Below the pieces are notes generated by a model that made no database searches, was not told the origin of the DNA, and worked only from the letters and a program-made list of their open reading frames with translations. A DNA stretch of 64,000 bases from Candidatus Woesearchaeota archaeon. GTDB lineage: Archaea; Nanobdellota; Nanobdellia; Woesearchaeales; JAHWIC01. Location: the NCBI GenBank assembly GCA_019322485.1, contig JAHWIK010000032.1:41905-105904 (forward strand). The letters are read 5' to 3'. This document shows, piece after piece, positions 17,744-26,259 of this stretch. The position numbers and the translations under genes were made by a program. Numbering within the stretch: position 1 is the first letter of the stretch; each line of letters starts with the position of its first letter.

Positions 17744-20344
17744 ATGACAAAAAAATTAGTTTATTCTTTTGATGAAGGAAAAGGGGTAGGTAAATCTATC
17801 TTAGGTGGAAAAGGTTCGAATATGGCAGACATGGTTGCCTTAGGCCTGCCAATACCGCCTGGGTTTACAATCACAACAGAGGCTTGTGAGGCATATTATG
17901 AAAATGATAAACAATATCCCAAGGAGGTTCTTGACCAGATTGCCCATAAACTAGAAGAGCTTGAAAAAAAGATGGGCAAGAAGCTTGGGGATGCAGATGA
18001 CCCTCTGCTTGTATCAGTAAGGTCAGGCGCAGCTGTATCTATGCCAGGCATGATGGATACTGTTCTTAATCTTGGTTTAAATGACAAGTCTGTACAGGGA
18101 TTAATAGCAAAAACAAAGAACGAAAGATTTGCAATGGACTCATACAGAAGGTTCATCCAGATGTTTGGGGACGTTGTGATGGGTGTTGAGCACCATAAGT
18201 TCGAACAGGCCCTGCAAAAGGCAAAGGACACAAAGGGGGTCAAATACGACACAGACCTTGATGCACATGACCTTAAGAATCTTGTCGGAGAGTACAAGAG
18301 GGTAATAAAAGAGTCAAAGGGAGAGGAATTCCCTCAAGACCCAAAGAAGCAGCTGCAAAAAGCAGTTGATGCCGTATTCGGCTCATGGAACAATGACCGT
18401 GCAATCACCTACAGAAGGATAAATGATATCAAAGGGCTGCTTGGAACTGCTGTTAATGTCCAGACTATGGTGTTCGGAAATATGGGAGATACATCTGGAA
18501 CAGGAGTTTCATTTACAAGAAATCCATCAACAGGGGAAAAAGGGCTTTATGGAGAATTCCTGATGAATGCCCAGGGTGAGGATGTTGTTGCAGGAATAAG
18601 AACGCCCCAGCCAATTGTGGAGCTCAAGAAAGTAATGCCAGACTGCTATGAAGAATACATAAAGATTTCAGAAAAACTTGAGAAGCATTACAAGGATATG
18701 CAGGATATGGAGTTTACAATACAGGAAGGAAAATTATTCGTATTGCAGACGAGAACAGGAAAAAGAACAGGGGCAGCTGCAGTAAGAATTGCAGTTGAGA
18801 TGGTCAATGAAGGGTTAATCACAAAAGACGGTGCAATTCTAAGGGTTGACCCAAATAAGCTTGATGAATTGCTTCATCCACAGCTAGACCCTGTTGCAAA
18901 ACAGGAAAACAAGGTTATTGCCAAAGGCTTGCCTGCTTCGCCAGGAGCAGCTGTAGGAGAGGCTGTTTTTACTGCAGAAAAAGCCTATGCCCTGGCAGAA
19001 GAGGGGCACCGTGTTATTCTTGTCAGAACAGAGACAAGCCCGGAAGATATTGAAGGCATGAATGCTGCAAAAGGCATCTTAACAGCTCGTGGCGGGATGA
19101 CATCACATGCAGCAGTTGTAGCAAGAGGAATGGGCAAATGCTGCGTTGCTGGCTGCGGTGATATCACAGTTGATGAAAAGGCAGGCCAATTCAAGGTTGG
19201 CGACCTGGTTATAAAAGAAGGAGAGAAGATGACCCTGGACGGCTCAACAGGAGAGGTTTACAACGGAGAGATTCCGGTAGTTGATCCTGAGCTGTCTGGA
19301 AACTTTGCAAAACTAATGGAGTGGGCTGATGAGGTCAGAAAATTAGGTGTAAGAACTAATGCTGACAGCCCAAAAGATGCAGAGGTAGCTGTTAAGTTTG
19401 GTGCAGAAGGCATCGGGCTTTGCAGAACAGAGCATATGTTCTTTGAAGGCGAGAGGATCAAGGCTATGAGAGAGATGATTCTTGCAGACGGCATTAAAGG
19501 ACGTAAAAAAGCACTTGCAAAGCTGCTTCCATTCCAGAAAGCTGATTTTGTGGGATTGTTCAAGGCAATGGGAAAAAGGCCTGTTACAATAAGGCTTCTA
19601 GACCCTCCACTGCACGAGTTCCTGCCAAGAGAGGATAAAGAGGTTGGAGAGCTGTCAAATGAGATGGGCATTTCAGCAGAGAAGCTAAAAGAGAAGATTG
19701 AAGAGCTGCATGAATTCAATCCTATGCTTGGGCACAGGGGATGCAGGCTTGGTATTGCTTATCCTGAAATAACAGAGATGCAGGCTCGAGCTATATTTGA
19801 GGCTGCAATTGAGACAGGAGCAGAGCCAGAGGTAATGATTCCATTAGTAGGGGATGTTGAAGAGTTCAAGCACCAGAAAGGGGTTGTGGATAAGGTAGCA
19901 GAAGAGGTCATGAAGGACAAACCATACAAGGTTGGAACCATGATTGAGGTTCCTCGTGGCGCAATAACTGCTGATAAAGTAGCTGAGGAAGCTGAGTTCT
20001 TTTCATTTGGGACAAATGACCTGACACAGATGACCTGCGGGTTTAGCAGAGATGATGCAGGCAGATTCCTAAAGCAGTATGTTGAGATTGGAATTTACGA
20101 GAAAGACCCTTTCCAGGTTCTTGACCAGGAAGGTGTTGGCCAGGTAGTTAAGCTTGCAGTTGAAAAGGGAAAGAAAACAAGGCCTGATATTAAATTAGGC
20201 ATCTGCGGGGAGCATGGCGGCGAGCCTTCAAGCGTAGAATTCTGCCATAGGATTGGCTTGACTTATGTAAGCTGCTCACCATACAGGGTTCCAATTGCTC
20301 GTTTGGCTGCTGCACAGGCTGCAGTTAAAGAGAAGAAGGATTAA
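17744..20344 (+). CDS. ppdK: Pyruvate, phosphate dikinase
   Basis: PPDK interconverts pyruvate + ATP + Pi and PEP + AMP + PPi. The protein (866 residues from ATG 17744) has the N-terminal ATP-grasp domain (FDEGKGVGKSILGGKGSNMADM, then VSVRSGAAVSMPGMMDTVLNLG), the phosphohistidine domain with GGMTSHAAVVARGMG (catalytic His near residue 456), and the C-terminal TIM barrel with GLCRTEHMFF, GTMIEVPRGAI, FSFGTNDLTQM and the catalytic cysteine in GICGEHGG. All active-site motifs are intact and length is normal. Its stop overlaps the stop of the convergent gene by 4 nt. Confidence 0.97.
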   Translation: MTKKLVYSFDEGKGVGKSILGGKGSNMADMVALGLPIPPGFTITTEACEAYYENDKQYPKEVLDQIAHKLEELEKKMGKKLGDADDPLLVSVRSGAAVSMPGMMDTVLNLGLNDKSVQGLIAKTKNERFAMDSYRRFIQMFGDVVMGVEHHKFEQALQKAKDTKGVKYDTDLDAHDLKNLVGEYKRVIKESKGEEFPQDPKKQLQKAVDAVFGSWNNDRAITYRRINDIKGLLGTAVNVQTMVFGNMGDTSGTGVSFTRNPSTGEKGLYGEFLMNAQGEDVVAGIRTPQPIVELKKVMPDCYEEYIKISEKLEKHYKDMQDMEFTIQEGKLFVLQTRTGKRTGAAAVRIAVEMVNEGLITKDGAILRVDPNKLDELLHPQLDPVAKQENKVIAKGLPASPGAAVGEAVFTAEKAYALAEEGHRVILVRTETSPEDIEGMNAAKGILTARGGMTSHAAVVARGMGKCCVAGCGDITVDEKAGQFKVGDLVIKEGEKMTLDGSTGEVYNGEIPVVDPELSGNFAKLMEWADEVRKLGVRTNADSPKDAEVAVKFGAEGIGLCRTEHMFFEGERIKAMREMILADGIKGRKKALAKLLPFQKADFVGLFKAMGKRPVTIRLLDPPLHEFLPREDKEVGELSNEMGISAEKLKEKIEELHEFNPMLGHRGCRLGIAYPEITEMQARAIFEAAIETGAEPEVMIPLVGDVEEFKHQKGVVDKVAEEVMKDKPYKVGTMIEVPRGAITADKVAEEAEFFSFGTNDLTQMTCGFSRDDAGRFLKQYVEIGIYEKDPFQVLDQEGVGQVVKLAVEKGKKTRPDIKLGICGEHGGEPSSVEFCHRIGLTYVSCSPYRVPIARLAAAQAAVKEKKD

Positions 20345-21099
20345 ACATATTTTTTTATGGTTTTTATATTTCTTTTATCTATGCCCCCTAGACGATAGAT
20401 TGTTACTTCTTTTATTCCCATTGATTTTGCTGCTTTTAGGTCTCTCTCAAGCTGTTCTGGAGCCATTACAGGCTCGTTTCCAGCTATTCCTGCGGCTGTC
20501 AGGCCTATGCCCAGCTGGAAATTTTTGTACTGTCTCTTAAAAGACTGGACGCACGGCTTGATGGGAGCATTTTTCATGAGGCTTGAATAAGCCATAAGGA
20601 TTTTTTCGTGTTTGAAATCGCTCTGGTTGAATTTTACTGCAAGAAAACCAAATAATTTGTTCATTAAATTATTCTTTGTGGGGTATTCTGCTGTAACAAT
20701 CTTTATATTATGCTTATGTGCATTCTCCAGGAAGTTCATTATTAATTTCTTATTTTTAAGGATGTTCTTTAATTGATTTATAATCAATGATTTTTTCAAG
20801 GTGGGCAGTTCAGCATCCCACAGGACTATTAATGGGCTCTTATTCTTTTCCAGCTCATGCAGGGCTCTTTTTATCCCAGCTGTATCAGAGAGAGCAGAAA
20901 ACCAATAGCCTTCTTCTTCATGCAGAACAGGCCAATAGCAGACCTCCTGCGCATACATATATTTAGAGCAGTCTTTTTTGATTCGCTCAAATTCCTTCAT
21001 GCTCTTAGCTGCTGCATATATCTTTGTTGGAAAGTCAACTAGCTTAAGCCTGCTAAGGTTTACCTTTGTCGGGAATTCCTCAAAAAAGTTTATTTTCAT
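20341..21099 (-). CDS. Conserved protein of unknown function
   Basis: A 252-residue soluble protein without recognised family. The sequence alternates strands and helices (LVDFPTKIYAAAKSM, SPLIVLWDAELPTLK, IKIVTAEYPTKNNLM, LGIGLTAAGIAGNEPVM, IKEVTIYRLGGID), a pattern that fits a TIM-barrel-like or Rossmann-like fold. The end APEQLERDLKAAKSMGIKEVTIYRLGG resembles the last beta-alpha unit of barrel enzymes. No catalytic residues can be named. It converges on ppdK with overlapping stop codons and is divergent from the glycosyltransferase at 21195. Confidence 0.7.
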   Translation of the reverse strand: MKINFFEEFPTKVNLSRLKLVDFPTKIYAAAKSMKEFERIKKDCSKYMYAQEVCYWPVLHEEEGYWFSALSDTAGIKRALHELEKNKSPLIVLWDAELPTLKKSLIINQLKNILKNKKLIMNFLENAHKHNIKIVTAEYPTKNNLMNKLFGFLAVKFNQSDFKHEKILMAYSSLMKNAPIKPCVQSFKRQYKNFQLGIGLTAAGIAGNEPVMAPEQLERDLKAAKSMGIKEVTIYRLGGIDKRNIKTIKKYV

Positions 21100-21194
21100 A
21101 GTAATCTAGTCTAAATAGTACTTATTTATAAATTTCTCGGTAATTGAGGCTAAAATAGATAACTTTTTATTTCATCCTAAAATAACGTCCATAT

Positions 21195-22358
21195 ATGAAC
21201 ATTGCAATATTTACAGACACCTTTTTGCCAAATATTAATGGAATAGTAACACTGGTGATTGATTCTGCCAAAGGTCTTGCTGAGAGGGGCCATAAGGTGC
21301 TTATTATTGCCCCAAGGGCAAAGAAGGGCTACTCTGTCGATATGGGGAAGAATATATCTGTAAGATTTATCAGCTCTGTTAAGGCTTATTTCTATGAGGG
21401 GTTTAGATTCACGTTTCCAAGCACACTTAAGCTGATAAGGCTCCTTAAAGAGTTCAAGGCTGATGTAATACACCTGCACACCCAGTTTACACTTGGGGTG
21501 GAGGCACTGGTGTGCGCAAAGATTATGCATAAGCCTTTGGTAGGTACGTTCAATACATTCATAGCAGAACCAGGATATCTAAAGCATATGAAGTTAGATA
21601 AGATAAAGCCGGTTCAGAAGATTGCATGGATATATTCCAACTTTTTCTATAACCGGTGCAACATAGTGATAAGCCCTTCAAAAGCCACTAAGAGTGTTCT
21701 TAAGAAAGAAGGCGTGAAAAAGAAAATCAAGGTTATCCCTTATGCTCTGGACCTGTCAAAGTTCAGGAGATTCAGCAGGAGAGAGATAGAGAGTGCTAAG
21801 AAGAATTATGGGATTAATGATAAAACCGTGCTGTTTGTCGGGCGTATCTCTCATGAAAAAAGCGTGGACACGCTGATTGAAGCCATGAAGCTTGTTGCTA
21901 AGGATGTGCCAGACTCAAAGCTGTTGATTATAGGCGGGGGGCCTCTGCTTTCCAGACTAAAAAAGCAGTATAGCGCAAAAAATATCAGGTTTACCGGAAT
22001 GATAAAGAACAGCAAGCTTGTTGATTCTGCAATAATCCCGTCCTGCTCTGTCTTTGCAACAATGAGCAAGACAGACAACCAGCCATTGGCTATTCTTGAA
22101 GCAATGGCTTTTGGCCTGCCAGTAATCGGTGTTGACAGGCTTGGTGTGCCTGAGATGGTCGACAAAAATGGGTTTATTGCACCAGCAGATAACTGCAAGG
22201 TATTTGCCAGCTACATGATAAAATTATTAGAAGACAAGAATTTAAGAAAGGCATATGGGCAAAGGTCTATGGAACTGGTGAAAAGGTTCTCCCTTGATAA
22301 GGTTACAGAAGATATGGAAAAGGCATATCTTTCAGCAATTCGGGATTATTCTAAATGA
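21195..22358 (+). CDS. Glycosyltransferase family 4 (diacylglycerol glycosyltransferase-like)
   Basis: A 387-residue GT-B enzyme. The N-terminal domain begins IAIFTDTFLPNINGIVT, as in glycolipid-forming GT4 enzymes that transfer a sugar from a nucleotide donor to a lipid, and contains DVIHLHTQFTLG. The C-terminal domain has the donor-binding VLFVGRISHEKSVDTLIEA and GGGPLLSRLKK, and the E-x7-E motif in LAILEAMAFGLPVIG. It probably helps make membrane glycolipids; lipid versus polyprenyl acceptor cannot be decided. It overlaps the convergent methyltransferase by 8 nt. Confidence 0.88.
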   Translation: MNIAIFTDTFLPNINGIVTLVIDSAKGLAERGHKVLIIAPRAKKGYSVDMGKNISVRFISSVKAYFYEGFRFTFPSTLKLIRLLKEFKADVIHLHTQFTLGVEALVCAKIMHKPLVGTFNTFIAEPGYLKHMKLDKIKPVQKIAWIYSNFFYNRCNIVISPSKATKSVLKKEGVKKKIKVIPYALDLSKFRRFSRREIESAKKNYGINDKTVLFVGRISHEKSVDTLIEAMKLVAKDVPDSKLLIIGGGPLLSRLKKQYSAKNIRFTGMIKNSKLVDSAIIPSCSVFATMSKTDNQPLAILEAMAFGLPVIGVDRLGVPEMVDKNGFIAPADNCKVFASYMIKLLEDKNLRKAYGQRSMELVKRFSLDKVTEDMEKAYLSAIRDYSK

Positions 22359-22998
22359 ATTCTTTTCTTTGGAAGAGTATGCCAACCTCAGTCAGAAAAT
22401 ATCTCCAGAAGTAATTGACCTTTAAGGTTTTGAAGCCCAGGGACTCCATCTCTTTTATGATTGTATCTTTATCCAGAGGAACCTCGTCTGGAAAATTCCA
22501 AAGCTTTAGGATTTCTGCAGCCTTTCTAAAGAATTTGTAGGATTTTGTCGGGGTTGGAGAATAAACTATGCAGTAGCCCCCTGGTTTTGTTGAATTGAAA
22601 TGCCTTGCCAGCAATTCCCTCCTCTTTTCTGGCTCAAAATGCTCTATTACCCCCTGGCTGTGCACAATATCATACTGTTCGCTCAAGGCAACCTTAAAAA
22701 AGTCCCCTTCTACAAATTCCTTTTCAGAGGGAATATCTGATAATGTCTGTTTAGAGAGATTTAGCATTTTCTTATTGAAATCTACTAATGTTATCTTTTT
22801 CACATCTAAGTTCTTGGATAAACATTTATTCGTGTAGCCAGTGCCTGCGCCAAACTCCAGTATGTTTATTGGCTTGTCAAGATTAACATTCTCCAATAAA
22901 TTAAGATAGGCCTTAATCACAAGATTAAGAAAGAGGTGCTTCGAAAGGAATGAATTCGGGTCGCTCTGATATTCGCTCCAATTTGTTGGTTTTCTCAT
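22351..22998 (-). CDS. SAM-dependent methyltransferase
   Basis: A 215-residue class I methyltransferase. Motif I is ILEFGAGTGYTNKCL, the acidic end of strand 2 is KITLVDFNKKML, and post-motif residues YDIVHSQGVIEHFEPEKR form motif IV. The family is generic (Methyltransf_11-like); substrate is unknown. It lies tail-to-tail with the GT4 glycosyltransferase, which hints at, but does not show, a role in glycolipid or polysaccharide modification. Confidence 0.85.
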   Translation of the reverse strand: MRKPTNWSEYQSDPNSFLSKHLFLNLVIKAYLNLLENVNLDKPINILEFGAGTGYTNKCLSKNLDVKKITLVDFNKKMLNLSKQTLSDIPSEKEFVEGDFFKVALSEQYDIVHSQGVIEHFEPEKRRELLARHFNSTKPGGYCIVYSPTPTKSYKFFRKAAEILKLWNFPDEVPLDKDTIIKEMESLGFKTLKVNYFWRYFLTEVGILFQRKEFI

Positions 22999-23026
22999 GA
23001 TATTGTGCTCTATGCTTTATAAAAAA

Positions 23027-23133
23027 CGCGCCGGAGAAGATTTGAACTCCCGACCTAATGCTCTCTTCGCCTTAGCGTAGGAGGCATTCGCTCTCTTTGG
23101 CTGTTGCCAGTATCCAAGCTGAGCTACCGGCGC
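23027..23133 (-). tRNA. tRNA-Arg(CCT) with two introns
   Basis: On the minus strand the gene starts GCGCCGG TA GCTC and ends with T-arm GGGAG-TTCAAAT-CTTCT, CCGGCGC and discriminator G; CCA is not encoded. It is 107 nt because of two inserts. Intron 1 (23111-23095, 17 nt) lies in the D-loop; flanking TTGG/CCAA with 3-nt bulges ATA and AGA gives a bulge-helix-bulge-like fold. Intron 2 (23077-23063, 15 nt) is at the canonical 37/38 site. After removal: D-arm GCTC-AGCTTGGATA-GAGC, anticodon arm AATGC-CTCCTAA-GCATT, variable loop AGGTC, 75 nt in all. Anticodon CCT gives Arg. The central helix of intron 2 has one mismatch, so its exact cut sites are less certain. Confidence 0.82.
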
Positions 23134-23187
23134 ATATCTCCATGAATTATGCATACCTTTATTAATTTTTTTGGTTATTCCGGAGTT

Positions 23188-24156
23188 ATGTACAAGATAA
23201 AACAGGTTCCTGAAGACTTTGTTGTCAGGGAGAAAAGCAGGATTGAATTATCTGATAATGGAGAATTCTCTTATTTTACGTTAAGAAAGAGGAATTATAC
23301 TACTTTAAGGGCTGTTCAGGCTGTTGCAAATGCTTTGAAAATAGCGCCAAAATTCGTCGGGTTTGCTGGCACCAAGGACAAGAATGCAGTAACAGAGCAA
23401 TCAATATCAATAAAATCAATAAAAAAAGAAGAATTAAAACTCAAAGACATTAATCTTGAGTTTATTGGTTATGGTGACAAGCCTCTAAGTTTAGGTGATT
23501 TAGAGGGGAATTCGTTTGAGATTGTTGTCAGGAACCTGGATTCTTTTGATGATTTTAAGGAGAGAGACAAATTTATTAATTTATTTGGCGAGCAGAGGTT
23601 TAGTTCCAATAATGCAGGGATTGGGAAGGCTATTATCAGGAAGGATTTCAAGAAAGCCATAGAGCTTATTCTCGTCGATGAACGGGATTACAAGCCCGTG
23701 ATTGAGGAACATCTGGAGAAAAACCAAAATGATTATGTTGGGGCACTGCAAAAACTTCCAAAGAAGATGGTTTCAATGTATACCCATGCTTATCAATCAT
23801 TATTGTGGAACCAAACAGCATTAGGATTAAAAGATAATGCAGAGAATATTAAGGTGCCTATTGTCGGTTTTGGAACAGAGGTTGATGAAATCAAGAATCA
23901 AAAATTAAAATCAATGATCAATGAGATAATAAATAAAGAAAAAATAAAACCCAGGGACTTCATAATCAGGGAATTACAGGGATTAAGCCCAGAGGGAACT
24001 GAAAGGGATTTGTTTGCAGAGATAAAAGACCTAAAGATTATGGAAAAGTCCGACGATGAATTAAATAAAGGAAAGAAAAAGATAAAATTAAGTTTCTTCT
24101 TAAGGAAAGGGTGCTATGCTACTGAAGCAGTAAAGGCCTTATTTCATCAGGCTTAA
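23188..24156 (+). CDS. truD: tRNA pseudouridine synthase D
   Basis: TruD makes pseudouridine 13 in tRNA. The protein (322 residues) starts MYKIKQVPEDFVVREK, the usual TruD beginning; an in-frame ATG at 23149 would add 13 unrelated residues and lies just beyond the tRNA-Arg gene. The catalytic Asp is in GFAGTKDKNAVTEQ, followed by GDLEGNSFEIVVRN and NLFGEQRFSS, with the TRUD insertion domain and the final LSFFLRKGCYATEAVKAL. It ends 18 nt inside the convergent GT28 gene. Confidence 0.95.
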   Translation: MYKIKQVPEDFVVREKSRIELSDNGEFSYFTLRKRNYTTLRAVQAVANALKIAPKFVGFAGTKDKNAVTEQSISIKSIKKEELKLKDINLEFIGYGDKPLSLGDLEGNSFEIVVRNLDSFDDFKERDKFINLFGEQRFSSNNAGIGKAIIRKDFKKAIELILVDERDYKPVIEEHLEKNQNDYVGALQKLPKKMVSMYTHAYQSLLWNQTALGLKDNAENIKVPIVGFGTEVDEIKNQKLKSMINEIINKEKIKPRDFIIRELQGLSPEGTERDLFAEIKDLKIMEKSDDELNKGKKKIKLSFFLRKGCYATEAVKALFHQA

Positions 24157-25257
24157 CAGATATTCAGAAACTTCCTGTGTTCCGCACTTGAAATCAAACA
24201 ACTGGATATTATTCTCGACCATATTTAGCTTAGATTTGTCTTCCAGGATTTTCTGGACAAAGGCTGTTAAGTCCCTGTGTCTGCTGAAGTGCCAGCCAAG
24301 CTTGTTTTTAACGATGAAGTCCCTTGTGGGCCTTTCATTCATCATAGAATATGTGTAGATTATAGGTCTCTTTAACGCCAGGGCTTCAAAGGTGAAATTA
24401 GGCCCTGATTTTCCGCAAATCAGGTCTGAGGCTTTCATAAGCTCCTCCATATTATGGACATAGCCAAAAACGCTGATATTCTGGTTATTAGCCTTCATCT
24501 TTTTAAGTTTTTTATGCAAGCCCTTATTCCTGCCAGTAACAGCCAAGACCTGGACATCCAGGTTTTTCTTAATAATGTCCTTTAAGACGTGCTGTATATT
24601 GCCTATTCCTTCTCCCCCTGCTGCGAGCAATAAAGTTAATTTCTCACTATCCAAACCAAGTTTTTTCCTAAGGTCTTTTTTTGAAGGCAGATTAAAGGAA
24701 AAGTCAGGCCTTAAACAATAATCAAATATCTTAATTTTTGATTCGCTGACCCCTCTTTTAATAAAGTCCCTCTTCGCTTTTTCTGAAAATACTATAGTAT
24801 CGAGCTCCGGATGAATCCAGAAGTAGTGCGAGTCAAAAGGCTCTATATTAATTGAAACACATGGAACATCAATCTTGCCTTTATTCTTTAGAAAGGCCAG
24901 ATAGTCTGAAGAAAAAAGATGAGTAGAAAGGATAAGGGAAGGCTCAAAATCCTTTATCAGGCCCCCTACTTTTGATATAAGCTTTCTCCCAAAGAACCTG
25001 CTTACATATTTTGCATGCCTGATATCAAACAGCCGGTAAAGAAGTGAAAAAAATGCAGGGTGCTTTAGGCAGAACTTCCAGCCATACTTGCAGAATTTAT
25101 CCAGGAGTCCGTTGCCAAGGTCTTTTGCAAAATCAATAACCTTAATGTCATATTCATTTGGGTAGGTGCGCTGGATATAGCTTTCGATAGCCAGGGCAGG
25201 AATCTTATGCCCATTTCCCACTTCCATCATCATTATTAAGATTCTTTTCTTTTCCAT
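24139..25257 (-). CDS. Glycosyltransferase, MGDG synthase/MurG-like (GT28)
   Basis: A 372-residue GT-B glycosyltransferase. The N-terminus ILIMMMEVGNGHKIPALAIESYI matches the MGDG-synthase N-domain (G-x-GH pattern). The C-domain carries LLLAAGGEGIGNIQHVL and the nucleotide-sugar binding CGKSGPNFTFEALALKRPIIY. Homologues add sugar to diacylglycerol; in an archaeon the acceptor would be an isoprenoid lipid (inference). With the GT4 enzyme 1.8 kb away it gives two membrane-glycolipid candidates in this region. Confidence 0.86.
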   Translation of the reverse strand: MEKKRILIMMMEVGNGHKIPALAIESYIQRTYPNEYDIKVIDFAKDLGNGLLDKFCKYGWKFCLKHPAFFSLLYRLFDIRHAKYVSRFFGRKLISKVGGLIKDFEPSLILSTHLFSSDYLAFLKNKGKIDVPCVSINIEPFDSHYFWIHPELDTIVFSEKAKRDFIKRGVSESKIKIFDYCLRPDFSFNLPSKKDLRKKLGLDSEKLTLLLAAGGEGIGNIQHVLKDIIKKNLDVQVLAVTGRNKGLHKKLKKMKANNQNISVFGYVHNMEELMKASDLICGKSGPNFTFEALALKRPIIYTYSMMNERPTRDFIVKNKLGWHFSRHRDLTAFVQKILEDKSKLNMVENNIQLFDFKCGTQEVSEYLLSLMK

Positions 25258-25290
25258 TGTTAAATAGAACTTGAAGAAATTAAAGCAAGT

Positions 25291-25923
25291 CTAAAAACCT
25301 ATCGCTTTTTTGGCATCATTTACAATCGTGCTTAAGTCAGCTGAAGCATCTATATCAGCTAACAGGCCCTTTTCCTTGTAATACCCGACCAATGGCTCTG
25401 TTTGCTCCCTGTATTTTACCAGCCTTGCTTTTACAACCTCTTCCTTATCATCGTCTCTTTGCAGCAAATCATCCTCAGGGTGCCCTTCTGAGGGGTTTGG
25501 AGCGCAGTCAGGATAGATGTTGTATATCTTTCCTGTTGATTTTGATGTTCTTCTGCCAGTTATCCTGTGGATGACTAATTCATCACTAACCTTGAAGTTG
25601 ATTACCTTGTCAATTTCAACATTTGCTGCATCTAAAGCTTTTGCCTGAGGTATTGTTCTTGGAAATCCATCAAGAATAAAGCCGTTTTTGCAGTCATCCT
25701 TTGTGATTCTCTCTTTTAACAAGCCGATGACTAATTCATCAGGAACTAATGAGCCCTTACCCATGTATTCCTTTGCTTTTTTTCCTAATTCAGTTCCTTC
25801 TTTTACAGCTTCCCTCAGCATATCTCCTGTTGAGATTTGGGGTATGTTTAAGTCTCCTGTAATCTGCTGTGCAATTGTTCCTTTGCCTGCTCCAGGCGGT
25901 CCTAAAAAGATTAGTTTTGTCAT
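25291..25923 (-). CDS. adk: Adenylate kinase
   Basis: Adenylate kinase balances AMP, ADP and ATP. From ATG 25923 it has 210 residues: P-loop GPPGAGKGT (8-16), NMP-binding ISTGDMLREAV, GFILDGFPRTIPQA, LID start ITGRRTSKSTGKIYN and the arginine-containing DDKEEVVKARL. It belongs to the long-LID type common in bacteria, not the trimeric archaeal type, and its LID lacks the four-cysteine zinc site. A longer start at 25935 is rejected because a strong Shine-Dalgarno precedes 25923. Confidence 0.95.
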   Translation of the reverse strand: MTKLIFLGPPGAGKGTIAQQITGDLNIPQISTGDMLREAVKEGTELGKKAKEYMGKGSLVPDELVIGLLKERITKDDCKNGFILDGFPRTIPQAKALDAANVEIDKVINFKVSDELVIHRITGRRTSKSTGKIYNIYPDCAPNPSEGHPEDDLLQRDDDKEEVVKARLVKYREQTEPLVGYYKEKGLLADIDASADLSTIVNDAKKAIGF

Positions 25924-25933
25924 CTTATCCTCC
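25924..25933 (-). promoter_or_regulatory. Ribosome binding site of adk
   Basis: On the minus strand GGAGGATAAG directly precedes the ATG at 25923, deciding this start over the in-frame one 12 nt upstream. The tRNA-Thr gene lies 10 nt further upstream, so adk may be read through from it. Confidence 0.6.
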
Positions 25934-25942
25934 AAAGTAAAA

Positions 25943-26015
25943 AGCCTCCGACGAGAGTTGCACTCGCGACCTTCTGATTACAAGTCAGACGCAATAGCTA
26001 CTATGCTACGGAGGC
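25943..26015 (-). tRNA. tRNA-Thr(TGT)
   Basis: Minus-strand cloverleaf without intron: acceptor GCCTCCG/CGGAGGC, TA, anticodon arm TCTGA-CTTGTAA-TCAGA giving anticodon TGT, variable loop AGGTC, T-arm GCGAG-TGCAACT-CTCGT. The D-stem is weak (GCAT/TTGC, one mismatch). The discriminator base is T (U73), which is typical of archaeal tRNA-Thr. CCA is not encoded. The T-loop has TGCAACT in place of the usual TTCAAAT form. Confidence 0.92.
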
Positions 26016-26083
26016 ATATCAACTCAAGAAGAACAGCTTATTTAAAAATGTTATTGTAGTATTAAGTAATGGCATCATTAAAA

Positions 26084-26240
26084 AATAATCAATATTAAAT
26101 AATAAATCTGATTTTTGCTTTATGTCCTCTTTAAAGCAAAAATCATCCGCTGTCATTTCTTTATGCTCCAGCTTAAAGGAGGGTAAGCGGATGAAAAATC
26201 CTTTATAGGGGTTATGGAAGGAATTTTCAGATTTAATTTT
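26084..26240. mobile_element. Minimal (cargo-less) inverted-repeat element, copy C
   Basis: Between tRNA-Thr and the next gene lies a ~135-bp version of the cassette element in reverse orientation. It has outer repeat AATAATCAATA (26084-26094) and AAATCTGA, the right-type hairpin GATTTTTGC...GCAAAAATC (26110-26144), an internal stem ATCCGC/GCGGAT, then the left-type hairpin GAAAAATCC...GGAATTTTC (26193-26228, 36 nt) and terminal TCAGATTTAA. No gene and no inner cargo repeats are present. The length and both ends match copies A and B, so it may be an empty or MITE-like copy. Confidence 0.72.
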
Positions 26241-26259
26241 TTAAAACTATAAGAAACAA

